DNA from: Bacillus sp. F19
GTDB lineage: Bacteria > Bacillota > Bacilli > Bacillales > Bacillaceae
DNA: 64,000 bases
Assembly: GCA_023823795.1 (NCBI GenBank)
Contig: CP085710.1
Coordinates: forward strand, 2,754,001-2,818,000
Direction: 5' to 3'
The notes below the pieces were generated by a model. It had not been told where the DNA came from. It saw nothing but the letters and a program-made list of their open reading frames with translations, and did not search any database. Positions within the stretch are counted from its first letter, which is position 1, and each line of letters starts with the position of its first letter. Position numbers and translations under genes: made by a program. Below, one piece after another: positions 53,132-61,385 of the stretch.

Positions 53132-53172
53132 AAAAAAGCAGTCTTTTCATTATTAAATGAGAGACTGCTTTT
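53132..53172. terminator. Bidirectional terminator between yodI and mug
   Basis: AAAAGCAGTCTTTTCATT / AATGAGAGACTGCTTTT; it overlaps the last codons of the converging glycosylase gene. Confidence 0.8.
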
Positions 53173-53677
53173 CTTTGATCAAATTAGCTAAACTTTTATA
53201 GATATCAACAATCTCATTCTGCTTCATTCTCACCAGTCCGCTTGAAGAAGGAGCAGTGAATTCCATAACGCCTTGAGCAACTGAATCGGGCTGCAGACCC
53301 CATTCTGCTTTCTGTTTTCCGCTATAGGATAAATAAACACCTTTACCGACGAAGCAGGCTATTTTCGGCTGATAGAACATCAGCTTATTCAATAGCACTT
53401 TTTTGCCTTCACGATACTCTTCAGCTGTTATTTCCGCAGCAGTCTTCGTTGGTCTGTGGACGATATTAGTAAAACCAAATCCTCTTTCAAGAAGCTTGAA
53501 ATCTTCACTAGGCAAATAAAGCCTGTCCGTTATTCCTGCATGAGAAAGAATTCTCCAAAAACGATTGCTTTTACTTGCATAATGATGCATGACTTCAGCT
53601 GAATACAAACTCGGATTAAACCCGATGAAGATGACATCCAGGTCGTGATTCAACAGATCAAGATCAGGATGACTCAT
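53153..53677 (-). CDS. mug: G/U mismatch-specific DNA glycosylase (MUG family)
   Basis: A 174-residue uracil-DNA glycosylase-fold enzyme: V-I-F-I-G-F-N-P-S (Asn motif), F-W-R-I-L-S-H-A-G and T-A-P-S-S-S-G-L-V (second motif). It removes U or ethenoC from mispairs. The start overlaps the yodJ stop by one base, so the two are co-translated. It is not part of the B. subtilis order and looks like an insertion in the yod series. Confidence 0.88.
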   Translation of the reverse strand: MSHPDLDLLNHDLDVIFIGFNPSLYSAEVMHHYASKSNRFWRILSHAGITDRLYLPSEDFKLLERGFGFTNIVHRPTKTAAEITAEEYREGKKVLLNKLMFYQPKIACFVGKGVYLSYSGKQKAEWGLQPDSVAQGVMEFTAPSSSGLVRMKQNEIVDIYKSLANLIKEKQSLI

Positions 53678-54483
53678 TACATTTTCTTCACTTTATCAAA
53701 AAATTCTTCAAGCGTCAGATCGTTTTCATAGATTTCCGCTGCTTCATTTACTCCTACATAGCGCAAATGCCATGGCTCATATGCAAACTGTGTAATATCT
53801 TCTTTTCCTTTTTGATAGCGGATAATAAAGCCGAATTTATGGGCATTCTCCTTAACCCATTTTCCTTCTGGCGTATCTCCGAATTTCTCGGTTATATCCA
53901 TACCGGCACTTCTGCTTGTAATATCCATTGCAAGGCCGGTCTGATGCTCGCTTTGACCTGGAAGAGCAACTGTTTCAAGTGCCACTTCATCGCCTTTACG
54001 TGCTTTCTCAACATTTAAAATGCCGGTTTGACGTTCATACGACCTGTATCCGGATACTGCAAATAGCTCAATACCTTCTTTTGTTGCCTGTGCAAACATT
54101 TTTTCAAGGGCAATAGCTGCTTCTTTACGAATGTAACGCTGCGGTACATCTGTATCTCCAAATGAGAACGCCACCTTAGGAGCAACAAGGTCAGCGGGCT
54201 CATATGCAGAAGGAAGAGAATATTCCTTATTCACGAGCACCATTCGATTCTCGGGATTTGTAATCGTCGGCTTTCCATTGACTTCTTGAATCTTGTTGAA
54301 AAATTGCTCTTCTAATTGGAACTGAGCGGTTTCTTCTTTTGGCTTTTCCTGTTTTTCCTGCTGGGTTTCAGATTGGCCTTCTTTAAATGGATTAAGATCC
54401 TTTGACAGTTGAATTCCGGTGCATGCCGAAAGTAAAAGCGTCATGGGAATAATAGTCATTACTTTTGCTTTTTTTACGTTCAA
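53677..54483 (-). CDS. yodJ: VanY-type D-alanyl-D-alanine carboxypeptidase lipoprotein YodJ
   Basis: A 268-residue lipoprotein (L-L-L-S-A-C), with a Glu/Gln/Lys-rich linker and a VanY Zn domain: S-G-Y-R-S-Y-E-R-Q, Q-S-E-H-Q-T-G-L-A-M-D (Zn His/Asp) and E-P-W-H-L-R-Y-V-G (catalytic Glu, Zn His). It trims D-Ala from peptidoglycan stem peptides. Confidence 0.92.
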   Translation of the reverse strand: MNVKKAKVMTIIPMTLLLSACTGIQLSKDLNPFKEGQSETQQEKQEKPKEETAQFQLEEQFFNKIQEVNGKPTITNPENRMVLVNKEYSLPSAYEPADLVAPKVAFSFGDTDVPQRYIRKEAAIALEKMFAQATKEGIELFAVSGYRSYERQTGILNVEKARKGDEVALETVALPGQSEHQTGLAMDITSRSAGMDITEKFGDTPEGKWVKENAHKFGFIIRYQKGKEDITQFAYEPWHLRYVGVNEAAEIYENDLTLEEFFDKVKKM

Positions 54484-54596
54484 AATTAGTTCACCCTACC
54501 TGCCTGTATGTCTTTCATACTTTCATTTTATCACTATCGCCTAAAATGAGAAAAACTATATCTGTCAATTGTGGCAGATCTTGTCGAAAAAAGGGA

Positions 54597-54625
54597 AAAC
54601 ACACGAAAAAATTTTCGTGTGTTTT
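54597..54625 (-). terminator. Terminator of deoD
   Basis: AAACACACGAAAA / TTTTCGTGTGTTT, strong hairpin with T-runs on both sides. Confidence 0.85.
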
Positions 54626-54632
54626 TCCTTTT

Positions 54633-55334
54633 TTATTTAATTGCTGCCTCTAATGCAATTTCCATCATTTCATTAAACGTCGTTTGACGCTCTTCAGATG
54701 TTGTTTCTTCGCCTGTTAAGATGTGGTCGCTTACTGTCAGCACGGATAATGCCTGACGGCCGAATTTAGCTGCAAGCGTATAGAGTGCTGCTGATTCCAT
54801 TTCAATTGCCAGAACACCGTATTTCGCCCATTTCTCAAGCTCGGAGTTGTCATTGTAGAACATATCTGCAGTAAAGACGTTTCCGACTTTCAGTTTTAAA
54901 CCTTTTTCAGTTCCGGCATCATATGCGTACTTCAGCAATTCAAAATCAGCAGTTGGCGCGTAATCGACTCCGCCGAAAGTCATTCTGTTCATTTGTGAAT
55001 CGGTGGACGCACTCATCGCCAGAATGACGTCTCTTACTTTAACGTCCTTCTGAATGGCACCGCACGTTCCAACACGGATTAATTTTTGAACATTATAGCT
55101 TTGCATAAGCTCATTTACATAAATCGCAATTGATGGAACACCCATGCCTGTACCCTGTACAGAGATGCGATGGCCTTTATACGTTCCAGTAAATCCAAGC
55201 ATCCCGCGTACTTCGTTATAGCATACTGCATCTTCTAAAAACGTTTCTGCTATATATTTAGCTCTAAGCGGATCTCCAGGCAAAAGAATGGATTCTGCAA
55301 TTTCGTTTGGTTTTGCTCCAATGTGAACACTCAT
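54633..55334 (-). CDS. deoD: Purine nucleoside phosphorylase DeoD
   Basis: A 233-residue trimer/hexamer-type [29 protein letters not shown] (phosphate loop), [15 protein letters not shown] (ribose Glu) and V-S-D-H (catalytic Asp). It cleaves purine nucleosides with phosphate. The length matches the family. AACTGGAGGTATG has the site before the start. Confidence 0.95.
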   Translation of the reverse strand: MSVHIGAKPNEIAESILLPGDPLRAKYIAETFLEDAVCYNEVRGMLGFTGTYKGHRISVQGTGMGVPSIAIYVNELMQSYNVQKLIRVGTCGAIQKDVKVRDVILAMSASTDSQMNRMTFGGVDYAPTADFELLKYAYDAGTEKGLKLKVGNVFTADMFYNDNSELEKWAKYGVLAIEMESAALYTLAAKFGRQALSVLTVSDHILTGEETTSEERQTTFNEMMEIALEAAIK

Positions 55335-55514
55335 CTTTCATACCTCCAGTTATATGTATAAAAAGGTGCTTTTTCAATATACCATAATCAGCACTCAAAA
55401 TCTTTTCTCCTTCTACATTTTCCGATTTAACCAGCATCTTATACATGAAAATTATTTACTGTAGTGAAAACTGATCAGTTTGTAAAAAATATAGAGGACA
55501 AGGAGGGGTTACTT

Positions 55515-55658
55515 TTGGGCAAAAAACACCGTAATCGCATCAATGGGCAAAAAAAGAATAACCATATACCGCCTGAAGCTATTGAAGCAGAAGAAAATGC
55601 TCACGGCAAAGAAGAAACTTCAGCCAAACGAAAAAATGGGCCTGGTCATAACTTATAA
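55515..55658 (+). CDS. Small basic hydrophilic protein
   Basis: About 47 residues starting at TTG 55515 (AAGGAGGGG 6 bases upstream): G-K-K-H-R-N-R-I-N-G-Q-K-K-N-N-H, then E-A-I-E-A-E-E-N-A-H-G-K, ending N-G-P-G-H-N-L. It is disordered, with basic and acidic patches. An ATG at 55464 has no ribosome site. It resembles small spore proteins in size and composition, but I make no assignment. Confidence 0.68.
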   Translation: MGKKHRNRINGQKKNNHIPPEAIEAEENAHGKEETSAKRKNGPGHNL

Positions 55659-55663
55659 AATTA

Positions 55664-55694
55664 GAAAGGCAGCGATGTTAGATCGCTGCCTTTC
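55664..55694. terminator. Bidirectional terminator
   Basis: GAAAGGCAGCGAT / ATCGCTGCCTTTC with loop GTTAG, between the small gene and yodL. Confidence 0.88.
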
Positions 55695-55695
55695 T

Positions 55696-56010
55696 TTATC
55701 TGACATGAACCCTGTTAATCTTTGTCCAGCCGCCAGATAACAGCTTGTAGTATGTTTGTCCACGTTTTACTTCGTCAATTAAAAGAATATCTCCAGTTGA
55801 TATAAACCTTGCCTCATAATCATCCGGCACTCGGTCAGAAACGTTAAACATACAAAAAACATGTTGAAGAGCTTCGTTATGTCCTGAAGCCTTTATATTC
55901 AGACGGTATACTTGTTCATAGCCTTTTTCTTCACCAAATTTAGGTGTTTGGAAGATGGTGATGTCGTAATTCTGGCACCTCTTTTTTACCGTAAAAAGAA
56001 TCAAACCCAT
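55696..56010 (-). CDS. yodL: YodL-like protein
   Basis: A 104-residue protein (N-Y-D-I-T-I-F-Q-T-P-K-F-G-E-E-K-G-Y-E-Q-V-Y-R-L, then S-D-R-V-P-D-D-Y-E-A-R-F-I-S-T-G-D-I-L). Size and position between deoD and yodM match B. subtilis YodL, whose overproduction inhibits MreB-dependent elongation. GAAGGGGG precedes ATG. The identity rests on synteny and length. Confidence 0.7.
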   Translation of the reverse strand: MGLILFTVKKRCQNYDITIFQTPKFGEEKGYEQVYRLNIKASGHNEALQHVFCMFNVSDRVPDDYEARFISTGDILLIDEVKRGQTYYKLLSGGWTKINRVHVR

Positions 56011-56070
56011 TTTACGATTCCCCCTTCAATTCGATACATTATGTATTAGAGGGGAAAAGGCAAATTTCCT

Positions 56071-56691
56071 TCATCTAAGATAGTCTAGTTTTGTCGATTT
56101 TATCATTTCGTATACTTTTATTAGGATGAGCAGCCAGACCATACCAGCTGAAAATCCGGCCAGAACATCTACTAAGTAATGCACGCCCAGATAGATTCTG
56201 CTCATGCCGATTAAGCCTATCAAAATAACTGTGATTCCGATCCACCATGTTCTGCTTCTTTGCTTTGATGAAGTGAACGAAATCACCAAATAACAAAGAA
56301 ATCCATAAAAAGCAGTTGAATTCATTGCATGTCCGCTTGGAAAACTGTAATGCGCTGCATGGATAACTGCATCAAAGGACGGTCTTTCCCTATGAAAAAA
56401 ATCCTTTAGCTCATCATTGATAAAGCGAATGGAATAAAAAGTTCCCCACAAAAATATGACAGGCATAAACTTTCTAAAAAACAAAAGAACAATAGATGCG
56501 AAGATCATAATGGGAAATTCCACTTTGATTGACCCAATATCACTGACTGCGAGAAAAAAGAAATTTAAAGGCTCAGTCCGAAAATCCTCTGCACCTTTTA
56601 CAACTGCATTATCCATCTGCTGAATGCCTTCCATTTGATAAAGTACAGCTAGAAAGATAAAAAGAGAAAGAAAAAGAGGTATTTTTTTCAT
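56071..56691 (-). CDS. yodM: PAP2-family membrane phosphatase YodM
   Basis: A 206-residue lipid phosphatase with six membrane segments and the three-part PAP2 site: K-D-F-F-H-R-E-R-P, P-S-G-H-A-M-N and S-R-I-Y-L-G-V-H-Y-L-V-D. It likely dephosphorylates undecaprenyl pyrophosphate or PGP-type lipids. ATG 56691 has GGGGGAGGAG upstream; the longer frame to 56838 runs through another small gene. Confidence 0.9.
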   Translation of the reverse strand: MKKIPLFLSLFIFLAVLYQMEGIQQMDNAVVKGAEDFRTEPLNFFFLAVSDIGSIKVEFPIMIFASIVLLFFRKFMPVIFLWGTFYSIRFINDELKDFFHRERPSFDAVIHAAHYSFPSGHAMNSTAFYGFLCYLVISFTSSKQRSRTWWIGITVILIGLIGMSRIYLGVHYLVDVLAGFSAGMVWLLILIKVYEMIKSTKLDYLR

Positions 56692-56716
56692 TGAAACTCC
56701 TCCCCCGCTGCCATCT

Positions 56717-56860
56717 TTATATTTTTTTATGTTTTTTTTGCTCTTTGTGCCCAGGAGCCGGCTTTGCTTTATGAGCGATCTCGTTTGAAAACTCTTCCTG
56801 ATGCTTTGCAGGCTGTTTTTTCGCTTTCTGCTCTGCACTATTTTGATGTTTATGTGCCAT
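56717..56860 (-). CDS. Small His/Lys-rich protein upstream of yodM
   Basis: A 47-residue protein: M-A-H-K-H-Q-N-S-A-E-Q-K-A-K-K-Q-P-A-K-H-Q-E-E-F, then H-K-A-K-P-A-P-G-H-K-E-Q-K-K. AAGGAGGAAC lies 7 bases before ATG 56860, and the stop is 25 bases before the yodM start, so it is an operon partner. It is like the 55515 gene in being short, disordered and basic. Confidence 0.65.
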   Translation of the reverse strand: MAHKHQNSAEQKAKKQPAKHQEEFSNEIAHKAKPAPGHKEQKKHKKI

Positions 56861-57009
56861 ACTTGTTCCTCCTTCCCGAAAATTTGTCACCCTTTTATTT
56901 TTTCAAAACTCAGGAGAAACATTCACATAAACGCTTTGTCCATCAATGGCATATTATAGGACATAAGACTCTGATTCAGTCAGAAAGGATGATTTAACTG
57001 AAATATCTG

Positions 57010-57783
57010 GTGGTCATTGTATTTTTGCTTTCCTTCCTTGCTCATTATTTTCTGGCGGCTGATTCGCCATCCTTTGATGAAGAGCTTTTTATTGCACACC
57101 GCGGACTATCCTCTCTCGCTCCTGAAAATACGATGTCTTCGTTTAATTCTGCCGCCCGTGAAGGATTCAATATGATTGAGCTTGATGTTCAAATGAGCAA
57201 GGACAAACATTTGGTTGTCATTCACGACATTACCCTTAAAAGAACCGCAGGCCTTGATAAAAAAATTTCAGATCTGACATTGAAGGAGCTGAAAACTCTC
57301 GATGTCGGTGAATGGTATGACGAATCGTTCGCAGGCGAAAAAATTCCTACGTTAGATGAAGTTTTTATGAAATATAAAGGTCGCTATCATCTGCTCATTG
57401 ATTTAAAACGCCCCTCTATTTATCCTGGCATCGAAAAAGTCCTTACAGATAAAATATTGAACGCTTACTCTCCTCATGAGTTTTCTATGCTCTCGATTCA
57501 ATCAACTGAGCTTAAGAGCATTATGCTTCTTAATGCATTCCTGCCCCAAATCAAAAAAGGACTTGTTATCTCTTCTCCTATCCCCTATCATCAGCTAAAT
57601 GAGCTGGGAGCAAAAATTGATTTTATCACAATGCACAAACGATGCCTGAATTATTATTTTTATCAGCAGGCCAAACGGGCGAAACTGACTCTCTATATTT
57701 GGGGCATACACAATAAATATGATTATAAAAATGTAAAAAGACTAGCTGTTGATGGGGTTGTGGTGGGGAAAAGGTTTGATTAG
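57010..57783 (+). CDS. Glycerophosphodiester phosphodiesterase
   Basis: A 257-residue GDPD enzyme with an N-terminal membrane or signal segment (V-F-L-L-S-F-L-A-H-Y-F). The catalytic set is I-A-H-R-G, A-P-E-N-T, I-E-L-D-V-Q-M and V-V-I-H-D. It hydrolyses glycerophosphodiesters to glycerol-3-phosphate. GTG 57010 lacks a ribosome site, while CTG 56998 in the same frame has AAAGGA at 8 bases, so translation may begin at the CTG. Confidence 0.88.
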   Translation: MVIVFLLSFLAHYFLAADSPSFDEELFIAHRGLSSLAPENTMSSFNSAAREGFNMIELDVQMSKDKHLVVIHDITLKRTAGLDKKISDLTLKELKTLDVGEWYDESFAGEKIPTLDEVFMKYKGRYHLLIDLKRPSIYPGIEKVLTDKILNAYSPHEFSMLSIQSTELKSIMLLNAFLPQIKKGLVISSPIPYHQLNELGAKIDFITMHKRCLNYYFYQQAKRAKLTLYIWGIHNKYDYKNVKRLAVDGVVVGKRFD

Positions 57784-57838
57784 AAAACCGAGAATGTCCT
57801 TATTTCGCAGTTAAGGCGAAATAAGGACGTTCTCGGTT
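57783..57838. terminator. Long inverted repeat after the phosphodiesterase gene
   Basis: AAACCGAGAATGTCCTTATT and its complement, with a short spacer, form a stem of about 24 bp with one mismatch; a second small hairpin (GGCTTTTA / TAAAAAAAGCC) follows. Confidence 0.75.
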
Positions 57839-57862
57839 TGGCTTTTATATAAAAAAAGCCGC

Positions 57863-58735
57863 TCAATAGGAACGGATTTTATTTCGTCGGGTTATAAAGG
57901 ACGCTGCCATTTTAATGTAAAGTAAACCTAAAAATAAAAACAGAATAATCATGCCCAAAACTTCAAAGCCAATCAATTTCATGCCTACGCTCATTGCTGT
58001 GAAACAATACAGCATGCCAAGAAGCAATTTCATCTCTGCATGTTCGTATTTGGCTGTCATATAAGCACCGGCCTGAGCACCTGCAAGGCCTCCCGCTATC
58101 AAAAAAGCGCCTATCGATAAATCTATGGGAGATTTTATGAAATAAGTGATAAAGCCACTGCTGACAATAAATAATACACTGAGAAGACTTGTACCGATTG
58201 CGTCTTTAGGATGAAAACCGGATAACGAAATTAAGAGCGGCACGATGATAAACCCTCCGCCGACACCAAGCATAGTTGAGATAAATCCACCAATTGCTCC
58301 CGTAAGTACTAAAAGGACTATCGCCCATTTTTTAATTGGTTTTACCCCGATGCTCTTCTTTTTCTTTCTGAACAGCAAGCTCCAGGCAAAATAACTCAAA
58401 AGGAGAATATAAGTGACGGGAATAACGGTTTCATCATATCCATTATTATTCAAGTAATAGACAAAAGGATTGGCTGCCTGAGTTGCTGCCACTCCGCTTA
58501 GACCTATAATTATAGCTTCTTTCAATCTCAGGTTTTTCATTTTTAGATGAGCAATCATCCCCGAAACCGATGTTCCGATTGTATATAATAAACTGATCGT
58601 TATTGCAGTAATTGGCTCTGTATTCATCAGCAGCAAGACAGGGGTTAATATAAAACCGCCGCCGACACCGAAAAATCCGGATAAAATGCCAATCAGAAGG
58701 CCTACTGCGGCAAAAAGAAAGAAAATAAGAATCAC
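57863..58735 (-). CDS. TauE/SafE-family (DUF81) permease
   Basis: A 290-residue protein with eight membrane segments and paired motifs: G-I-L-S-G-F-F-G-V-G-G-G-F-I-L-T-P-V and F-I-S-T-M-L-G-V-G-G-G-F-I-I-V-P-L, with D-A-I-G-T-S-L. The family exports sulfite or organosulfonates and related anions. Coding is intact. The substrate is not known. Confidence 0.9.
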   Translation of the reverse strand: MILIFFLFAAVGLLIGILSGFFGVGGGFILTPVLLLMNTEPITAITISLLYTIGTSVSGMIAHLKMKNLRLKEAIIIGLSGVAATQAANPFVYYLNNNGYDETVIPVTYILLLSYFAWSLLFRKKKKSIGVKPIKKWAIVLLVLTGAIGGFISTMLGVGGGFIIVPLLISLSGFHPKDAIGTSLLSVLFIVSSGFITYFIKSPIDLSIGAFLIAGGLAGAQAGAYMTAKYEHAEMKLLLGMLYCFTAMSVGMKLIGFEVLGMIILFLFLGLLYIKMAASFITRRNKIRSY

Positions 58736-58900
58736 ACCTTAAGGCAGATTTACAACTCATTTCTTATTTTATAGATGGGTGCTGCAAAAGAAAAGGTCAC
58801 ACCTTATTTTCAGAATAAATACATTTCTGAGATGCGGCTTTAAAATGGTCACTAAAAAAAGGCTGATGTCACAGCCTTTTCAAAGTATTCCACTTATTTT

Positions 58901-59510
58901 TCAATCAGTCTCCCGGTTTTTCACTGAAACAAGAATAACACCGGCAATTATACAAGCTCCTCCCAGAAAAAAAGACGGACTCAGTTCTTCGTTCAAAAGC
59001 AGCCATCCTAAAAATGCCCCCGTCAATGGCTGGAAAAAGAAGAATAGGGAACCTGCTCCCGCTGTATTCCATGTTTTGCTTGTACCCAATGACTGTGATG
59101 ACCCCAATTGTCGCCAAAAGAACAGAGATCAGTTTTCTTGGCGTAATCTTTTCCTTAAGAATAACACCTGCAAACAGAACCACAAATGCAGGTGTGGCCG
59201 ATGTGAGCAGTGCTCCAGTATGAGCATCAGACAATTTTGTGCCGATGAACTGACATAGTATGGAAACGAAATAGCCAATGAATCCGATCCATGCAAAGAG
59301 AAGATAATCCTGTTTTGTATACTTAGGCTTTATGCCTTTTTGAGAATGCTTCAGCAGAGTGAATAAAACTGCCAACGCAATAATGAAACGCAGCCAGACT
59401 AATGTAAAAGGGGGAATGTACTCAAGCACGTATTTGCTGACCACATACATTCGGCCCCATATGCCTGCGGCAAGTGATAAACAGACCGCTCCTGCCCATG
59501 ATTTTTTCAT
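58901..59510 (-). pseudogene. EamA/DMT-family permease with internal deletion and frameshift
   Basis: The N-terminal half (L-S-L-A-A-G-I-W-G, F-T-L-V-W-L-R-F, Q-F-I-G-T-K-L-S-D-A-H-T-G-A-L-L-T) reads normally to I-T-V-I-G-Y-K-Q-N-M. Then the second half appears directly in another frame (S-L-F-F-F-F-Q-P-L-T-G-A-F-L-G-W, E-E-L-S-P-S-F-F-L-G-G-A). About 90 residues between are lost. About 200 codons remain of about 300. Confidence 0.82.
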
Positions 59511-59655
59511 TGATGACGCCTCAATCCAGTTAGGATTTTACTTTCCATATCCTAAAGACAGGGCTGGAATTCATCCTTTCCCTTCTTTAGGAAAGAATGG
59601 TTGGCTGGTCATTTTCAAATAGAGAAAAGAATAGCATTTTATTTTCCACCTTTTT

Positions 59656-60384
59656 TTAACGAGTTCTGGCAATAATTCCGTTATGAACTTTAATAAAACC
59701 GTGCCTTAAAATATCGAAACCATTTTCATAAATGTACATTCCCATTTGCTGAATCGTCATTAATTCCCTGTACGTATGATTCATGACATCAGCCATGATC
59801 TGATAATATAATTTGGATTTCAACTGAGCCCTCGGGGTAGTTAAGATCGCATATCCCCCATCTTTTAAAAACTTTCTGTGCCAATCAATGGACTCAGGTT
59901 TTTGGTCATCAGGAAAATGTTCAATCATGCCAACGCTTATGACGATGTCAAACTCTTTTCCAAATGGAAGATTTCGAATATCTTCGACAAGGTAAGTGAT
60001 GTTAAAATCGTTCTTATACCACACTTTGGGTGCGCCAGTCACAGGTTTTTCACCTAAAAAAGGGTAATGCTCAGGAAATTCGGCAAACCGGCCGTCTCGG
60101 CAAAAAGGATCATAGTCCACCATGACAATTTCACCGCCTGGATACATGGCAGCAAGCTGCATCGCTTCATTGCCTTCGGCAGCACCTAAAAATAGAATTC
60201 TTGGTTTTGAAACATGCAGCCCCTCAAACAGTGCTCTTTTCCCCCGCGGATCCCAGATGCCATCTTCAGTGCGGTGAATATAATTCCAAAGCCTGAGCTT
60301 CATTGATTTGCCTAGAACTTCTTTAACCTCAGCCGGACGGAATGCAGCAAAATTTTTCTTTAGTTCATCATTAAATGCATTCAT
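59656..60384 (-). CDS. Class I SAM-dependent methyltransferase
   Basis: A 242-residue protein with a Rossmann methyltransferase core: I-L-F-L-G-A-A-E-G-N-E-A-M (motif I variant), V-M-V-D-Y-D (motif II), F-D-I-V-I-S-V-G-M-I-E-H-F (motif IV) and L-K-D-G-G-Y-A-I-L-T-T-P-R. An N-terminal extension (Y-I-H-R-T-E-D-G-I-W-D-P-R-G-K) precedes the core. It overlaps the next gene by ATGA. The substrate is unknown and may be specified by its partner. Confidence 0.85.
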   Translation of the reverse strand: MNAFNDELKKNFAAFRPAEVKEVLGKSMKLRLWNYIHRTEDGIWDPRGKRALFEGLHVSKPRILFLGAAEGNEAMQLAAMYPGGEIVMVDYDPFCRDGRFAEFPEHYPFLGEKPVTGAPKVWYKNDFNITYLVEDIRNLPFGKEFDIVISVGMIEHFPDDQKPESIDWHRKFLKDGGYAILTTPRAQLKSKLYYQIMADVMNHTYRELMTIQQMGMYIYENGFDILRHGFIKVHNGIIARTR

Positions 60385-60695
60385 TTCTTCTGGTCATCTT
60401 TAACAAACCATTCATGGAAGGATTTATTAAAATACTGCCATGATGTATGAACAGGCATGGACTTTTGATTTTCTTTTTCCCAGTCCTTTCGATCTTTTGC
60501 AAATGTTTTGACTTCGTAAGGTTTTCCAACATCCTTCCACGTCAGCATCGACCAGTCCTGAACCAGATTTGTTGCAAAAAGCTCGCCTTTTTCTTCCTCT
60601 GTATAGGCGCGAAGATCAATTTTAAAGCTTTCAGATAAAGCTGTTTTTCCAATATCACTTTCTGTAAAAGGACGTACTTCAGCTTCTGTCGGCAT
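60381..60695 (-). CDS. Hypothetical partner protein of the methyltransferase
   Basis: A 104-residue acidic, Trp-rich protein (N-L-V-Q-D-W-S-M-L-T-W-K-D-V-G-K-P-Y-E-V-K-T-F, then W-Q-Y-F-N-K-S-F-H-E-W-F-V-K-D-D). Its stop overlaps the methyltransferase start, which means tight coupling. GGAGGTTTTCC precedes ATG. I recognise no family. It may be the substrate or a regulator. Confidence 0.65.
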   Translation of the reverse strand: MPTEAEVRPFTESDIGKTALSESFKIDLRAYTEEEKGELFATNLVQDWSMLTWKDVGKPYEVKTFAKDRKDWEKENQKSMPVHTSWQYFNKSFHEWFVKDDQKK

Positions 60696-60906
60696 GGAAA
60701 ACCTCCATTTTTTCTGAATTTTAAATTAATTTTATCAACCCTTGTCCGTATTAGCAAAGAATATTTAAGCACAGCAGAAAAATAAAAAAATGAAATTCAA
60801 TGAGAAACTAAGAAAAACAGAGAATTTGAGAGATTTACAAGTTGTAAACGCTTTATTTGACTTTATACAGATTATTCTGAATCTTTAATTATTGTAAAGA
60901 TTTTGT

Positions 60907-60912
60907 TAAGAT
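60907..60912 (+). promoter_or_regulatory. Possible -10 box of the tandem-module RNA
   Basis: TAAGAT with a weak -35 TTTAAT (60884-60889) at 17 bases. Further upstream TTGTAAACGCTTTA (60842-60855) resembles a CcpA cre site with two mismatches. Confidence 0.35.
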
Positions 60913-60938
60913 GAATTTACTCACTCATAGGAAGGCGT

Positions 60939-61158
60939 GATTCCAATGACGACGGTAAGCGAAGCATATCAGAATCACATCCAGTATAAAATCAGCCCGT
61001 GAAAACTGATTTTGAGGTGTGTGGATATGCGGGGAAACATGAATCTGACTAAGGGGATGATTCCAATGACGACGGTGAGCGAAGCATGCTAAGATCATGA
61101 TGCAGATGAAAATAGCCCGTGAAAACTATTTTCGCAGCATGTGGGTATGCGGGTAATC
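60939..61158 (+). ncRNA. Tandem pair of structured RNA modules, unknown class
   Basis: Module 1 (60939-61045) and module 2 (61059-61158) are offset by exactly 120 bases. Both start GATTCCAATGACGACGGT and contain AGCGAAGCAT, a hairpin with conserved loop CCCGTGAAAA, and a 3' part GTGG-TATGCGGG. Helices covary between copies: AAAATCAG/CTGATTTT against GAAAATAG/CTATTTTC, and CACATC/GGTGTG against CATGATGC/GCAGCATG. No long open frame is present. It matches no riboswitch class I can name. Confidence 0.7.
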
Positions 61159-61264
61159 AAAGCAAAAGAATAAACTGATCGAATCCGTGCAAGACATTAA
61201 TTGAAAGCAATCAATTGATTCACAGCAACGAATGGTTATTAGTAAGAAAGGAAAGAACAAAAAA

Positions 61265-61288
61265 GTGAATATGTTTGATTCAAGATAA
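61265..61288 (+). CDS. Possible leader-type mini-ORF, 7 codons
   Basis: GTG-AAT-ATG-TTT-GAT-TCA-AGA-TAA directly follows GAAAGGAAAG, just after the tandem RNA modules and right before the terminator. It is too short to judge; it might be a regulated peptide or chance. Confidence 0.25.
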   Translation: MNMFDSR

Positions 61289-61289
61289 G

Positions 61290-61330
61290 ACGCTGTTTAT
61301 GTTCTGTATACATAGACAGCGTTTTGTTTT
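61290..61330 (+). terminator. Terminator of the tandem-module transcript
   Basis: ACGCTGT / ACAGCGT with inner TATGT / ATACATA pairing, followed by TTTTGTTTTG. It defines an RNA of about 400 bases on the plus strand. Confidence 0.7.
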
Positions 61331-61385
61331 GAGCTTTTTTTCATAAAAAAACGTTTCTTTATAGAAACGCCTTCAGCTTGAATAT

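Noticed and set aside
56691-56838. N-terminal extension of the yodM frame (M-Q-S-R-K-R-K-N-S)
   Set aside because: Overlaps a better-supported small gene in another frame; the internal ATG with GGGGGAGGAG is the clear start.
59359-59622. 87-codon plus-strand frame
   Set aside because: Antisense to the EamA remnant, no ribosome site.
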